Below, one piece after another: positions 47,923 to 56,495 of a stretch of DNA of 64,000 nt. Origin of the DNA: Pseudomonas putida (GTDB lineage Bacteria; Pseudomonadota; Gammaproteobacteria; Pseudomonadales; Pseudomonadaceae). The stretch covers positions 5,518,001 through 5,582,000 of the forward strand of contig NZ_CP066306.1 of NCBI RefSeq assembly GCF_016406145.1. The letters are read 5' to 3'. The first letter of the stretch is position 1. The number at the start of each line of letters is the position of its first letter. The notes beneath the pieces were generated by a model. That model was not told where the DNA came from. It saw only the letters and a program-made list of their open reading frames with translations, and did not search any database. A program made the position numbers and the translations under genes.

Positions 47923-50149
47923 GTACCGGGTTGCTCAGGCGCTCCAGCAGGGTCGCCTGGGCACTGCGCGGGTTCTGGTTGCCCGTCGGGCTGCTGCGCA
48001 CATAGCGCCCGTCGGGCTGCAGCGTCCAGGCATGGGTGTTGTCGGTCAGGTAGCCTTCCAGCTCCTTCTTCACCCGCAGCAACAGCTTCTTGCCTTCCAC
48101 CGGGAAGCAGGTCTCGACACGCTTGTCGAGGTTACGCTCCATCCAGTCGGCGCTGGACAGGTAGATCTGCTCTTCGCCGCCGTTGAGGAAGTAGAAAACC
48201 CGGGTATGCTCCAGGAAGCGGCCGATGATCGAGCGCACCTGAATATTGTGCGAAACCCCCGGGATGCCTGGGCGCAAGCAGCACATGCCACGCACCACCA
48301 GGTCGATCTTCACGCCCGACTGGCTGGCCTTGTACAGGGCCTTGATAACCTTGGCATCGGTCAGCGAGTTGAACTTGGCGATGATGTGCGCAGGTTTGCC
48401 TTCGAGGGCGAACTGGGTTTCCCGGGCAATCATGTCGAGCATGCCCTTTTTCAGGGTGAACGGCGCGTGCAGCAGTTTTTTCATGCGCAAGGTCTTGCCC
48501 ATGCCGATCAACTGGCTGAACAGCTTGCCGACGTCCTCGGTGAGGGCATCGTCGGAGGTCAGCAGGCTGTAGTCGGTGTACAGGCGAGCATTACCGGCGT
48601 GGTAGTTACCGGTGCCCAGGTGGGCGTAGCGGACGATCTCACCCTGCTCGCGGCGCAGGATCAGCATCATCTTGGCATGGGTCTTGAAGCCCACCACGCC
48701 GTAGATCACCACGGCGCCGGCGGCCTGCAGGCGGCTGGCCATCTGCAGGTTGGACTCTTCGTCAAAGCGCGCACGCAACTCGATCACCGCGGTGACCTCC
48801 TTGCCGTTTCGTGCGGCATCCACCAGCGCATCGACAATTTCCGAGTTGGCGCCGGAGCGGTACAGCGTCTGACGAACGGCGAGCACGTGCGGGTCCTTGG
48901 CTGCCTGGCGCAGCAGGTCGACCACGGGTGTGAAGGACTCGAACGGGTGCATCAGCAGGATGTCCTGCTTGCTGATGACACTGAAGATGTTGTCGGCATT
49001 GACCAACAGCTTGGGGATCGCCGGGGTGAACGGTGTGTACTGCAGCTCCGGGTGGCTGTCCAGGCCGGTGATGCTGAACAGGCGGGTCAGGTTGACCGGG
49101 CCGTTGACCTGGTACAACTCGCTCTCGCTCAGGCTGAATTGCTTGAGCAGGTAGTCGGACAGGTGCTTGGGGCAGGTGTCGGCCACTTCCAGGCGCACGG
49201 CATCACCGTATCGGCGCGAGAACAGCTCACCGCGCAGGGCGCGCGCCAGGTCGTCGACTTCTTCCGAATCCAGCGCCAGGTCGGCGTTACGGGTCAGGCG
49301 GAACTGATAGCACCCCTTGACCTTCATGCCCTGGAACAGGTCGTCGGCATGGGCGTGGATCATCGAGGACAGGAACACGTAGTTGTCCCCAGGGCCACCG
49401 ACCTCTTCCGGTACACGGATGACCCGCGGCAGCAGACGCGGTGCCGGGATGATCGCCAGGCCCGAATCACGACCGAAGGCATCGACCCCTTCGAGTTCTA
49501 CGATGAAGTTAAGGCTCTTGTTCACCAGCAACGGGAACGGGTGCGTCGGGTCAAGGCCGATCGGGGTGATGATCGGCGCAATCTCGTCACGGAAGTAGCG
49601 GCGCACCCAGGTCTTGAGCTTGGGCGTCCAGTAACGGCGGCGGATGAAGCGGATCGCGTGCTTTTCCAGTTCCGGCAGCAACACATCATTGAGGATCGCG
49701 TACTGGCGATCAACTTCGGTGTGCACCAGCTCGCTGATGCGCGCCAGCGCCTGATGCGGCTGCAGGCCGTCGGCACCGGCCTGTTCACGAGCAAAGTTGA
49801 TCTGCTTCTTCAGGCCCGCCACGCGGATCTCGAAGAACTCATCGAGGTTGCTGGAGAAGATCAGCAGGAACTTCAGGCGCTCGAGCAGCGGGTAGGACTC
49901 ATCCAGCGCCTGCTCCAGCACGCGGATGTTGAACTGCAGCTGCGACAGCTCGCGATGAATGTACAGGCTGCTGTCGTCCAGGCTCGGGATGGCGATGGCC
50001 GGCGCGGGGGCAGCATGCACGGGCGCGGGGGGTGCGGCCTCTACTGCAGGCTCCGGGGCCTCTGGCAGATCCGGCGGGGTCTGCACCATCTCTTCGGGGA
50101 CCGCCTGAGCGTCCTTGATCGCGACAGGGGTTAGCACTTCATTATTCAT
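47909..50149 (-). CDS. ppk: Polyphosphate kinase 1
   Basis: A 746-residue PPK1. A 60-residue Pro/Ala-rich N-terminal extension ([20 protein letters not shown]) precedes the conserved core beginning [20 protein letters not shown]. The autophosphorylated His lies in [14 protein letters not shown], and the second essential His in [18 protein letters not shown]. It makes polyphosphate from ATP. A weak PHO-box-like repeat is upstream. The extension is typical for pseudomonads, though a later start cannot be excluded. Confidence 0.96.
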   Translation of the reverse strand: MNNEVLTPVAIKDAQAVPEEMVQTPPDLPEAPEPAVEAAPPAPVHAAPAPAIAIPSLDDSSLYIHRELSQLQFNIRVLEQALDESYPLLERLKFLLIFSSNLDEFFEIRVAGLKKQINFAREQAGADGLQPHQALARISELVHTEVDRQYAILNDVLLPELEKHAIRFIRRRYWTPKLKTWVRRYFRDEIAPIITPIGLDPTHPFPLLVNKSLNFIVELEGVDAFGRDSGLAIIPAPRLLPRVIRVPEEVGGPGDNYVFLSSMIHAHADDLFQGMKVKGCYQFRLTRNADLALDSEEVDDLARALRGELFSRRYGDAVRLEVADTCPKHLSDYLLKQFSLSESELYQVNGPVNLTRLFSITGLDSHPELQYTPFTPAIPKLLVNADNIFSVISKQDILLMHPFESFTPVVDLLRQAAKDPHVLAVRQTLYRSGANSEIVDALVDAARNGKEVTAVIELRARFDEESNLQMASRLQAAGAVVIYGVVGFKTHAKMMLILRREQGEIVRYAHLGTGNYHAGNARLYTDYSLLTSDDALTEDVGKLFSQLIGMGKTLRMKKLLHAPFTLKKGMLDMIARETQFALEGKPAHIIAKFNSLTDAKVIKALYKASQSGVKIDLVVRGMCCLRPGIPGVSHNIQVRSIIGRFLEHTRVFYFLNGGEEQIYLSSADWMERNLDKRVETCFPVEGKKLLLRVKKELEGYLTDNTHAWTLQPDGRYVRSSPTGNQNPRSAQATLLERLSNPVLNVR

Positions 50150-50211
50150 CTGGCGTTCCTGGAGGACGTTAACGCCCTATCATCAATTGAGCGGGACGAT
50201 AAGCGGCCATT

Positions 50212-50229
50212 ATGACGTCTGTGTTACAT
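50212..50229 (-). promoter_or_regulatory. Weak PHO-box-like repeat upstream of ppk
   Basis: On the minus strand the sequence reads ATGTAAC-ACAG-ACGTCAT, two 7-bp repeats spaced by 4, roughly 10 of 14 matches to the PhoB box, 63 bp before the ppk start. It could equally be chance; its interest comes from the good box before ppx. The remaining gap to dedA holds a small palindrome, TTCACG-N6-CGTGAA, at 50318-50335. Confidence 0.3.
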
Positions 50230-50364
50230 CTATAGGCAAGCCCGCGACTTGTGGCTGAAGCCATTGTCCTTGTACGAATTGTTCACGTCGAGACACATCT
50301 GGACACTTTCACGAACGCGCGTGAAGGGGTAGGCTGCGCGTTCATTTCGCCAGCACCTCAGAAA

Positions 50365-51009
50365 ATGCTTCAACAATTCCTGCAGGATTTCGGCTATTTT
50401 GCCCTTTTTCTAGGCACCTTCTTTGAAGGCGAGACCATCCTGGTGCTTGCAGGATTCCTTGCGTTCCGCGGGTACATGGACATCAGCCTGGTGGTGATCG
50501 TGGCATTCTTCGGCAGCTATGCCGGCGACCAGCTGTGGTACTTCATGGGCCGCCGCCACGGGCGCAAGATCCTGGCGCGCAAGCCGCGCTGGCAGGCCAT
50601 GGGCGACCGGGCGCTGGAACATATCCGCCGCCACCCCGACATCTGGGTACTGAGCTTCCGCTTCGTCTATGGCCTGCGCACGGTCATGCCCGTGGCTATC
50701 GGCCTGTCCGGCTACCCACCCCGCCGTTATCTGCTGCTCAACGGCATCGGCGCAGCCGTCTGGGCCTTGGCCCTGGGCGCAGCCGCGTACCACTTCGGCG
50801 CCATTCTCGAAGGCATGCTGGGCAACGTGAAGAAGTACGAGCTATGGGTGCTCGGTGGCCTGCTGCTGCTCGGCGCCCTGCTGTGGCTGCGGCGGCGTTT
50901 TCGCACCTTGCGCGCCGAGCGCAAGGCCGCGGCACAGGCCCAGGCCGCCGAGGCTGAGCAGGCTGTAAAGCGCGAGCAGGGCCCAGACCAAGGGCGTGAC
51001 AACCCCTAA
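50365..51009 (+). CDS. DedA-family membrane protein
   Basis: A 214-residue DedA/SNARE-associated-type membrane protein, a family of undecaprenyl-phosphate and lipid flippases. The signature GTFFEGETILVLAGFLAFRG, then FFGSYAGDQLWYFMGRRHG and the RFVYGLRTVMPVAIGLSGY motif are clear. The start MLQQFLQDFGYFALF is family-like; the frame is open further upstream. The last 168 bp overlap the desaturase-family gene on the other strand, encoding a charged tail after the final membrane segment. Confidence 0.9.
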   Translation: MLQQFLQDFGYFALFLGTFFEGETILVLAGFLAFRGYMDISLVVIVAFFGSYAGDQLWYFMGRRHGRKILARKPRWQAMGDRALEHIRRHPDIWVLSFRFVYGLRTVMPVAIGLSGYPPRRYLLLNGIGAAVWALALGAAAYHFGAILEGMLGNVKKYELWVLGGLLLLGALLWLRRRFRTLRAERKAAAQAQAAEAEQAVKREQGPDQGRDNP

Positions 51010-52137
51010 GCCCAGAGCGCCAGCCAGATACAGCGCAGGCACATTCAACAACAGGCGCGCCAGCTCCAGGCGCCCTGCCCACGGCCGATTTTCCAGGGCC
51101 GCGCCCAAGGCAAACAACCCCAGCGCCATCACCGACCAGCCCAGCACCAGGGCCGCCGTCGGCACCTGCTCTGCGACACCCATCAGGTAGCTGCCCAATG
51201 CCACGTAAACGGCGAACTGCAGCACCACATAAACCTGCTGCGCCCGCCCCAGGGCAACCTCGAACTTACGGAACAGCGCCAGGTTCTGCTTGGCCTGTGG
51301 ATAACGCGCGGCCACATCCGCCGGCCGCCAGCCAGTGGGCATGAACCAGATACGCAGTTTGTCCCACAGGCTATCGGTGCGGCGGGCATCGTCCCAGAGC
51401 TGGGCATAGAACTGCAGGTTGGCCCACAACGGGTTCCAGCTGGCCAGCGGCGTGGTTACGCCAAACACCACGGGCTCGGCCGGGTCTTCTTCCTTGAAGG
51501 TGCCAAACAGACGGTCCCAAAGAATGAACACACCGCCGTAGTTGCGATCCAAGTAAACAGGATTTTGCGCATGGTGGACGCGATGGTTGGACGGTGTAAT
51601 CAGTATCCATTCGAGCCAGCCCAACTTGGGAATGTGCCGGGTGTGCACCCAGAACTGGTACAGCAGGTTGAGCGACGCCACTGTAATGAACACCCATGGC
51701 GACACGCCGATCAGCGCCAGCGGCAGGTAGAACATCCACGAAAAGAGGAAGCCGCTACTGGTCTGGCGCAACGCGGTGGTGAGGTTGTACTCCTCGCTCT
51801 GGTGATGCACCGAATGGGCTGCCCACAGCACATTGCGCTCATGCCCCAAGCGGTGCAGCCAGTAATAGCAGAAGTCGTACAGCACGAACGCCAGCAACCA
51901 GACCCAGACGGCGTGGTCCGGCAGGTGCAGCAGCGCCAAATGTTCCCACGCCAGTGCATAGGTCACCAGCCCTACCCCCTTGGTCAGCAACCCGGTACTG
52001 GTGGACAGCACGCCGGTGCTCAGGCTGTTGATCGAATCGGCCACCGTGAAATTACGCTGGCCGCGCACACGGTCGGCGACCAGTTCAACCGCGATCAGCA
52101 CGAAAAAGAACGGTACGGCCAGCAGAATCAGGTCCAT
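50842..52137 (-). CDS. Sterol desaturase/fatty acid hydroxylase family membrane protein
   Basis: A 431-residue membrane di-iron enzyme. The eight-histidine signature is present: HRLGH, then HSVHHQSEEYN, then NHRVHHAQNP. Several N- and C-terminal membrane segments flank it. Substrates of the bacterial members are mostly unknown; lipids are probable. The start MDLILLAVPFFF begins the first membrane segment. The final 56 codons (including the stop codon) lie antisense to the end of dedA; the tail KTPPQPQQGAEQQQATEHP is low-complexity and may be a recent extension. Confidence 0.88.
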   Translation of the reverse strand: MDLILLAVPFFFVLIAVELVADRVRGQRNFTVADSINSLSTGVLSTSTGLLTKGVGLVTYALAWEHLALLHLPDHAVWVWLLAFVLYDFCYYWLHRLGHERNVLWAAHSVHHQSEEYNLTTALRQTSSGFLFSWMFYLPLALIGVSPWVFITVASLNLLYQFWVHTRHIPKLGWLEWILITPSNHRVHHAQNPVYLDRNYGGVFILWDRLFGTFKEEDPAEPVVFGVTTPLASWNPLWANLQFYAQLWDDARRTDSLWDKLRIWFMPTGWRPADVAARYPQAKQNLALFRKFEVALGRAQQVYVVLQFAVYVALGSYLMGVAEQVPTAALVLGWSVMALGLFALGAALENRPWAGRLELARLLLNVPALYLAGALGLGVVTPLVWALLALYSLLSLGGLGLCRGLALGAQGAKTPPQPQQGAEQQQATEHP

Positions 52138-52250
52138 GGACAGCTGCCTCGAAGGGTATCCACACAGATTAGGATGCACCCATGGCAACCCCTATGGCCA
52201 CATCTGCCAAACTAGAGGACATTTAGCGCCTCGACACTGGAGTAATGAGC

Positions 52251-52916
52251 ATGACGAAAAAAGTAGCGGTGATTCTTTCCGGCTGTGGCGTCTACGATGG
52301 CGCCGAAATCCATGAAAGCGTGATCACCCTGCTGCGCCTCGACCAGCGCGGCGCACAGGTGCAGTGCTTCGCGCCGAACATCGCGCAGATGCATGTGATC
52401 AACCACCTCACCGGTGAGCAGATGCCTGAGTCGCGCAATGTACTGGTGGAATCGGCGCGCATCGCCCGCGGCGAGGTCAAGGACATCAGCGAGGCCAGGG
52501 CCGAGGACTTCGACGCGCTGATCGTGCCGGGTGGTTTCGGGGCAGCGAAGAACCTGTCCGACTTTGCCATCGAAGGTAGCGAGTGCACGGTCAACCCGCA
52601 GGTACTGGCCTTGGCCGAGGCCTTTGCCGAAGCTTGCAAGCCGGTTGGCCTGATGTGCATTTCACCGGCACTGGCGGCCAAGATCTATGGCCCTGGCGTG
52701 GTTTGCACCATCGGGAACGATGCCGATACTGCTGCTGCGGTGACCAAGATGGGTGGCACCCATGAAGAGTGCGATGTGCATGACATCGTTGAGGACACCC
52801 AGCGCAAGCTGGTGACCACGCCGGCGTACATGGTGGCCAAGTCGATCAGCGAGGCGGCTGGCGGCATTTACAAGCTGGTGGATCGCGTGCTGGAAATGAC
52901 CCACGAGGCTGACTGA
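52251..52916 (+). CDS. elbB: ElbB family DJ-1-like glyoxalase
   Basis: A 221-residue DJ-1/PfpI-fold protein. The N-terminus KKVAVILSGCGVYDGAEIHE and the segment LMCISPALAAKIYG match ElbB (isoprenoid biosynthesis protein with amidotransferase-like domain), which shows weak glyoxalase activity in E. coli. Start 52251 is chosen because GGAG lies 8 nt upstream; an ATG at 52245 is only 2 nt from it. Confidence 0.93.
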   Translation: MTKKVAVILSGCGVYDGAEIHESVITLLRLDQRGAQVQCFAPNIAQMHVINHLTGEQMPESRNVLVESARIARGEVKDISEARAEDFDALIVPGGFGAAKNLSDFAIEGSECTVNPQVLALAEAFAEACKPVGLMCISPALAAKIYGPGVVCTIGNDADTAAAVTKMGGTHEECDVHDIVEDTQRKLVTTPAYMVAKSISEAAGGIYKLVDRVLEMTHEAD

Positions 52917-53369
52917 TCAGCCCTTGGCCAAGCGAGCCAGAATACGGTCCAGCGCATTGGCGAACGCCTGCTTTTCGCGTTCGCCATAAGGCCCCTGCCC
53001 TCCGCCGGCCTGGCCCTGCTCGCGCAACTCGGTAAACAGGTTGCGCACTGCCAGCCGGTCGCCCATGTTGCGCTCGTCGAATTCACGGCCACGTGGGTCC
53101 AGCGCCGCTACCCCCTTCTTGATCAGGCGGTCGGCCAGCGGCACGTCGCTGCAGATGACCAGCTCACCGGGCACGGCGTGCTCGACCAGGTAATCATCGG
53201 CGGCATCCATGCCGCTGGGTACCACGATCAGCCGCACAACGGCGAAGGCCGGTTTGGCCACGGCCTGCCCGGCCACCATTACCACCTCGAGCTTGCGCTT
53301 GAGGGCGAATTTGACGATCAGGTCCTTGGCTGCCTTGGGGCAAGCATCGGCGTCGATCCATATGCGCAT
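52917..53369 (-). CDS. YaiI/UPF0178 family protein
   Basis: A 150-residue UPF0178 protein, a NYN/PIN-like fold of unknown substrate. Signature: MRIWIDADACPKAAKDLIVK, VRLIVVPSGMDAADDYLVE and VICSDVPLADRLIKKGV, then LDPRGREFDERN. The conserved acidic residues suggest a metal-dependent nuclease, unproven. It converges on elbB with adjacent stop codons. Confidence 0.9.
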   Translation of the reverse strand: MRIWIDADACPKAAKDLIVKFALKRKLEVVMVAGQAVAKPAFAVVRLIVVPSGMDAADDYLVEHAVPGELVICSDVPLADRLIKKGVAALDPRGREFDERNMGDRLAVRNLFTELREQGQAGGGQGPYGEREKQAFANALDRILARLAKG

Positions 53370-53540
53370 TGTATTTTCCTCTTGAAGCAGGGAGGGCTTT
53401 GCTCTCCTTTCGCGACTACGGCCATGTTACTCGTCCCGGCGAAAGAAACATGCAATGGCACATCTATTTCAATGGCCACGTGGAGTGCGCAGGGCAAGCA
53501 GCAGTAACGCCGCTCGCTGCCTGCCATGGCCTGCAAGGCC

Positions 53541-53789
53541 TCAGTGAGCCTTGTTCATCCCCCGCTCCAGATCATCGATCAATGCCTTGGCCATCTCGCT
53601 GAGAATCCGCGCCGCGCTGCCAGCGATGCGGTCGTTTTCCATTTCTGCTTCGGTGGTGAGGTGGCGGATGCAGCCGAGCAGTACAGAAAGCTGCGAGAAC
53701 GCATGATCGAACGGGACATCAGGCCTGAGGCTGAACAGGTCGAAGGTTTCTACGCCTGCCGTTGATGCTTGGTTGAGGCCCTCGCTCAT
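53541..53789 (-). CDS. Small Pseudomonas-type protein (DUF3077-like)
   Basis: An 82-residue protein, MSEGLNQASTAGVETFDLFS at the start, with a helical region (DHAFSQLSVLLGCIRHLTTE) of the kind annotated as DUF3077 in pseudomonads. No function known. It overlaps the upstream small gene by 4 bp (ATGA), so the two form a cistron pair behind the C4-like RNA. Confidence 0.7.
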   Translation of the reverse strand: MSEGLNQASTAGVETFDLFSLRPDVPFDHAFSQLSVLLGCIRHLTTEAEMENDRIAGSAARILSEMAKALIDDLERGMNKAH

Positions 53790-54049
53790 TGGGATGCTCC
53801 TTGCGCACCGGCGTGCTCGTTCAGCGCGTTGATCATCCGGCACAGCAGGCGGATGTTCATGCCCATGGCGTCACGCACAGGGCCTTGCGGGCTGTCGAGC
53901 AGCACGCTGGAGGTCTGTTTTATGGTCAGGGTCAAAGCGCAGATGAGTGCGTTGCACTCTTGGGTGTTGGGCGGTTCCGGGAGCGAGATGGCGGGGGGAT
54001 CAAGTAGAAGCAGGGCGGATGGAGGTGGGTCTGGGACGAGCTTTTTCAT
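53786..54049 (-). CDS. Small Pseudomonas-type protein starting MKKLVPDPPP
   Basis: An 87-residue protein with the N-terminus MKKLVPDPPPSALLLLDPP, typical of a set of small Pseudomonas proteins (DUF3077/DUF6124-like), and a helical C-terminal half (VRDAMGMNIRLLCRMINALN). Start chosen by GGAGA upstream. It lies 57 nt below the RNA target sites at 54107-54134 and overlaps the next small gene. Possible translational control by the C4-like RNA is the main point of interest. Confidence 0.7.
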   Translation of the reverse strand: MKKLVPDPPPSALLLLDPPAISLPEPPNTQECNALICALTLTIKQTSSVLLDSPQGPVRDAMGMNIRLLCRMINALNEHAGAQGASQ

Positions 54050-54106
54050 GGCGGATCTCCGTATGTTGGGCTGACCTGCCTTCCTCCTCGTCTCACGGAT
54101 TTGGGT

Positions 54107-54134
54107 GGCAGTCGTGCACGGGGTGAGACCCGGG
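54107..54134 (-). promoter_or_regulatory. Predicted antisense target sites of the C4-like RNA
   Basis: Two adjacent segments can pair with the RNA encoded just upstream. Minus-strand CCGGGTCTCAC (54133-54123) pairs with GTGAGACACCCGG (54220-54208) with a 2-nt bulge. Minus-strand CCCGTGCACGACTGCC (54122-54107) pairs over 16 positions with GGCGGTCGTGCGCGGG (54182-54167), two of them G-U. Confidence 0.5.
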
Positions 54135-54135
54135 A

Positions 54136-54225
54136 CATACGGTAACCCCGGCCAGACCGAAGCCTGCCCGCGCACGACCGCCATGGAGCGGCGCTACCGA
54201 ATGTGAACCGGGTGTCTCACGCCCG
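54136..54225 (-). ncRNA. C4 antisense RNA-like structured RNA
   Basis: A compact structured region reads on the minus strand toward two small ORFs. It contains a GGC(TTCG)GTC tetraloop hairpin inside GGCAGGCTTCGGTCTGGCC, a CGCC/GGCG stem around GCTCCAT, and a longer-range pairing of CATTCGGTA with TACCGTATG. Two single-stranded segments are complementary to the leader immediately downstream. This two-segment antisense layout is that of the C4 RNA family first known from phages P1/P7 and later found in bacterial genomes. Ends are approximate, and family membership was not tested with a covariance model. Confidence 0.5.
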
Positions 54226-54397
54226 ATCGCCTTGTGAAGCGACCCGAGGACATTATTCCCGGAGCGCTTGCCAGCCAAGACGGCACCTTCCGATAGGCGT
54301 CGTAGGATAAGTCGCCAGAGTGAAAGAACTGAAGCATTTGGTTTCAGGTTCGGAAATGTCTTACGGCTTTGCGACTGCTGCGAGGGCTTCGCCATCG

Positions 54398-54479
54398 ATC
54401 GCCGGCAAGCCGACTCCCACAATTACCCCGCTGCTCTCAAGCTCAGCGCAAACCCAGTGGCAGCCGGCTTGCTGGCGAT
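54398..54479. repeat. REP pair upstream of the RAYT gene
   Basis: ATCGCCGGCAAGCCG (54398-54412) and its inverted copy CGGCTTGCTGGCGAT (54465-54479, one mismatch) are separated by 52 nt. They flank the 5' side of the REP-associated transposase gene, the arrangement expected for a REP/RAYT unit. Confidence 0.85.
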
Positions 54480-54573
54480 TGGCCGCCCCGCGGAAACAGC
54501 AGGTACCAATTGCGTCCAACCTGATAAAACCGTCGCTACTAGCCTCATAGGCAAACCATAGGAGGCAGGGAAC

Positions 54574-55029
54574 ATGGATCGTCCCCATTCAAATCAGCTA
54601 AGGCTTGGCCGGTTCTCCGAAAGGAAGCGGTTGTACCTTGTCACCAGCACCACATTGCACAGGGCCCCTGTACTGGGTGGATTTCACTCGGCCCGCTTGT
54701 TGGTCAGCCAGCTACGCCAGGCCGAGGCAGAAGGTGCGGCGCGGTCTTTAGCCTGGGTGGTAATGCCTGATCATTTCCAATGGTTGATCGAGCTGGGGCC
54801 GGTGAGCCTGAAAACGTTGATGCGGCGGGTGAAGTCGCACAGCACCTGTGCCATCAACCGCCATCTGGGGCGATATGGGAGGCTTTGGCAGAAGGGGTTT
54901 CATGACCGGGCGTTGCGGCGAGAAGAGGACGTGCAGGCTGTGGCGCGGTACATCGTCTTGAACCCTAAGCGCGCAGGTCTGGTTGAGCGGGTGGGAGATT
55001 ATCCGCATTGGGATGCGATCTGGGTTTGA
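54574..55029 (+). CDS. REP-associated tyrosine transposase (RAYT), HUH motif altered
   Basis: A 151-residue Y1-type transposase that in active relatives cuts and mobilises REP palindromes. The Tyr motif is RYIVLNPKRAGLV with Y126 intact. The metal-binding HUH motif, normally H-x-H in MPDHVHxL, reads MPDHFQWL: H67 is present but position 69 is Gln (codon CAA). Loss of one metal ligand predicts weak or no nicking activity. GGAGG precedes the start. REP palindromes lie on both sides of the gene. Confidence 0.88.
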   Translation: MDRPHSNQLRLGRFSERKRLYLVTSTTLHRAPVLGGFHSARLLVSQLRQAEAEGAARSLAWVVMPDHFQWLIELGPVSLKTLMRRVKSHSTCAINRHLGRYGRLWQKGFHDRALRREEDVQAVARYIVLNPKRAGLVERVGDYPHWDAIWV

Positions 55030-55041
55030 CTGCCATGGCCC

Positions 55042-55071
55042 CATCGCCGGCAAGCCGGCTTGCCGGCGATG
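55042..55071. repeat. Perfect 30-bp REP palindrome after the RAYT gene
   Basis: CATCGCCGGCAAGCC followed directly by its perfect reverse complement. It lies 12 bp past the RAYT stop codon and just before the end of the efflux operon, and can form a loop-less cruciform or act as a terminator for both. Confidence 0.88.
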
Positions 55072-55076
55072 TAGCC

Positions 55077-56495
55077 TCAAGGCTTGGCGGTATCCTTCCA
55101 ACCACCGCCCAACGCCAGGAACACACCGATCTGCCCCATCGCCACCTGGCTATTGGCCGCCGCCAGCTGCGCGCGCATGTCCGTGTAGGTCCGCGTCGCC
55201 TGCAAGTCCGCCAGGAATGACTCACGCCCCGCCTGGTAATAGCGGTGCGTCTGGTCCGCCGCTTCTTTCGCCGATTTCTCCGCCTCGGCCAGCGCATCAC
55301 GCCGGTCGAGCAAGGCGCTGTACTGGGCCAGGCGGGTCTGGGTTTCGCGAATGGCGTTGAGCACCACGCCGTCGAAATGCGCCAGCGCCGCCTGGGTCGA
55401 AGCCTCAGCCATGCGGATGCGGGCACGGGTACCGTTAGTGGGGATGCTCCAGCTGATCTGCGGGCCGAAGCCCCAGCGGTTGGTCGCAGGATCCCCCAGG
55501 TTCTCGAGAATACCGATGGTACCGACCTGGGCGCCGATGCTGATGTCGGGATACAGGGCGCCCGTGGCCACGCCGATATTCGCTGTAGACGCCGCCAACT
55601 GACGTTCGGCCTGGCGCACGTCAGGGCGGCGCTTGAGCAGCGCGGCGCCATCACCGACCGGCAACAGCTGGTTCAGCTGTGGCAGCTCGGCACACTCGGC
55701 AGTGCCGGCAGGCAGTTGCCCCACAGGCTTGGCCAGCAGCGCAGCCAACGTATACAGGCCGGTTTCCCGCTCGGCCTTGAAGCGCGGCAACTCTGCGCGC
55801 AGCGATTTGAACTGGGTCTGCGAGCGAGTGACCTGGGTTTCGTCACCCCGGCCAGCATCACGCAGGCGCTGGTTGAGCTGCACGCTCTGCTGCTGCAAGC
55901 CGAGCGACTCGCGGGCGATGTGGTATTCCTCGTTGGCCGAACACACCTGGGTGTAGGCCTTGACCACATCGGCCACCAACGTGATGCGGGCGGTATCGGC
56001 AGCGGCCTGCACAGCGTCGGCATTGGCCTTGGCCGCTTCGGTGCCGCGCTTGAAGGTACCCCACAGGTCAAACTGGTAGGAAGCGCTGATGATCGCCTCG
56101 CCGATGTTGGCCACTGGCACCTTCTCGGTCAGCAGAAAAGCCTCGCCAGACTCCTGCAACCGCTGGGCTCCGGCTTTGATGCCACCATTGAATCCACCCT
56201 GGGACTGGGCTACCTCGACCTGCGCACGGGCCTTGGCAATGTTGGCCGCAGCCACGCGCAGTTCGGTGTTGGCACTCAACGCCTGGCGCACCAGCTCATT
56301 CAGGCGTTGATCCTGATACAGCTGCCACCAGTCCTCGGGTACCGGCGCCGACACGACGCTGGCGGCATCCTGGCGCAGCGGCCCATTGAGGTCGCTGCGC
56401 TGCACTGCCGCGTCCTTGGGCACTTCGTAGTCCGGGCCTACCATCATGCAGGCACCAAGAGACAGGCAAAAGCCAGCCAGGATCAGCTGTTTCAT
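55077..56495 (-). CDS. Outer-membrane efflux lipoprotein (NodT/OprM type)
   Basis: A 472-residue TolC-like channel protein. The lipobox is LSLGAC with Cys16, giving lipid anchoring. The typical VGPDYEVP start of the mature protein, the two repeated helical halves and LLKRRPDVRQAERQLAASTANIG are present. It should form the outer-membrane exit for the HlyD-FUSC pump encoded upstream. It overlaps the HlyD gene by 4 bp. Confidence 0.93.
   Translation of the reverse strand: MKQLILAGFCLSLGACMMVGPDYEVPKDAAVQRSDLNGPLRQDAASVVSAPVPEDWWQLYQDQRLNELVRQALSANTELRVAAANIAKARAQVEVAQSQGGFNGGIKAGAQRLQESGEAFLLTEKVPVANIGEAIISASYQFDLWGTFKRGTEAAKANADAVQAAADTARITLVADVVKAYTQVCSANEEYHIARESLGLQQQSVQLNQRLRDAGRGDETQVTRSQTQFKSLRAELPRFKAERETGLYTLAALLAKPVGQLPAGTAECAELPQLNQLLPVGDGAALLKRRPDVRQAERQLAASTANIGVATGALYPDISIGAQVGTIGILENLGDPATNRWGFGPQISWSIPTNGTRARIRMAEASTQAALAHFDGVVLNAIRETQTRLAQYSALLDRRDALAEAEKSAKEAADQTHRYYQAGRESFLADLQATRTYTDMRAQLAAANSQVAMGQIGVFLALGGGWKDTAKP

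Noticed and set aside
47873..50134. A 753-codon plus-strand frame opposite ppk
   Set aside because: Shadow of ppk; the real strand has the catalytic His motifs.
54050..54573. Prophage remnant suggested by the C4-like RNA
   Set aside because: No phage structural, integrase or lysis gene lies nearby; C4-type RNAs also occur outside prophages.
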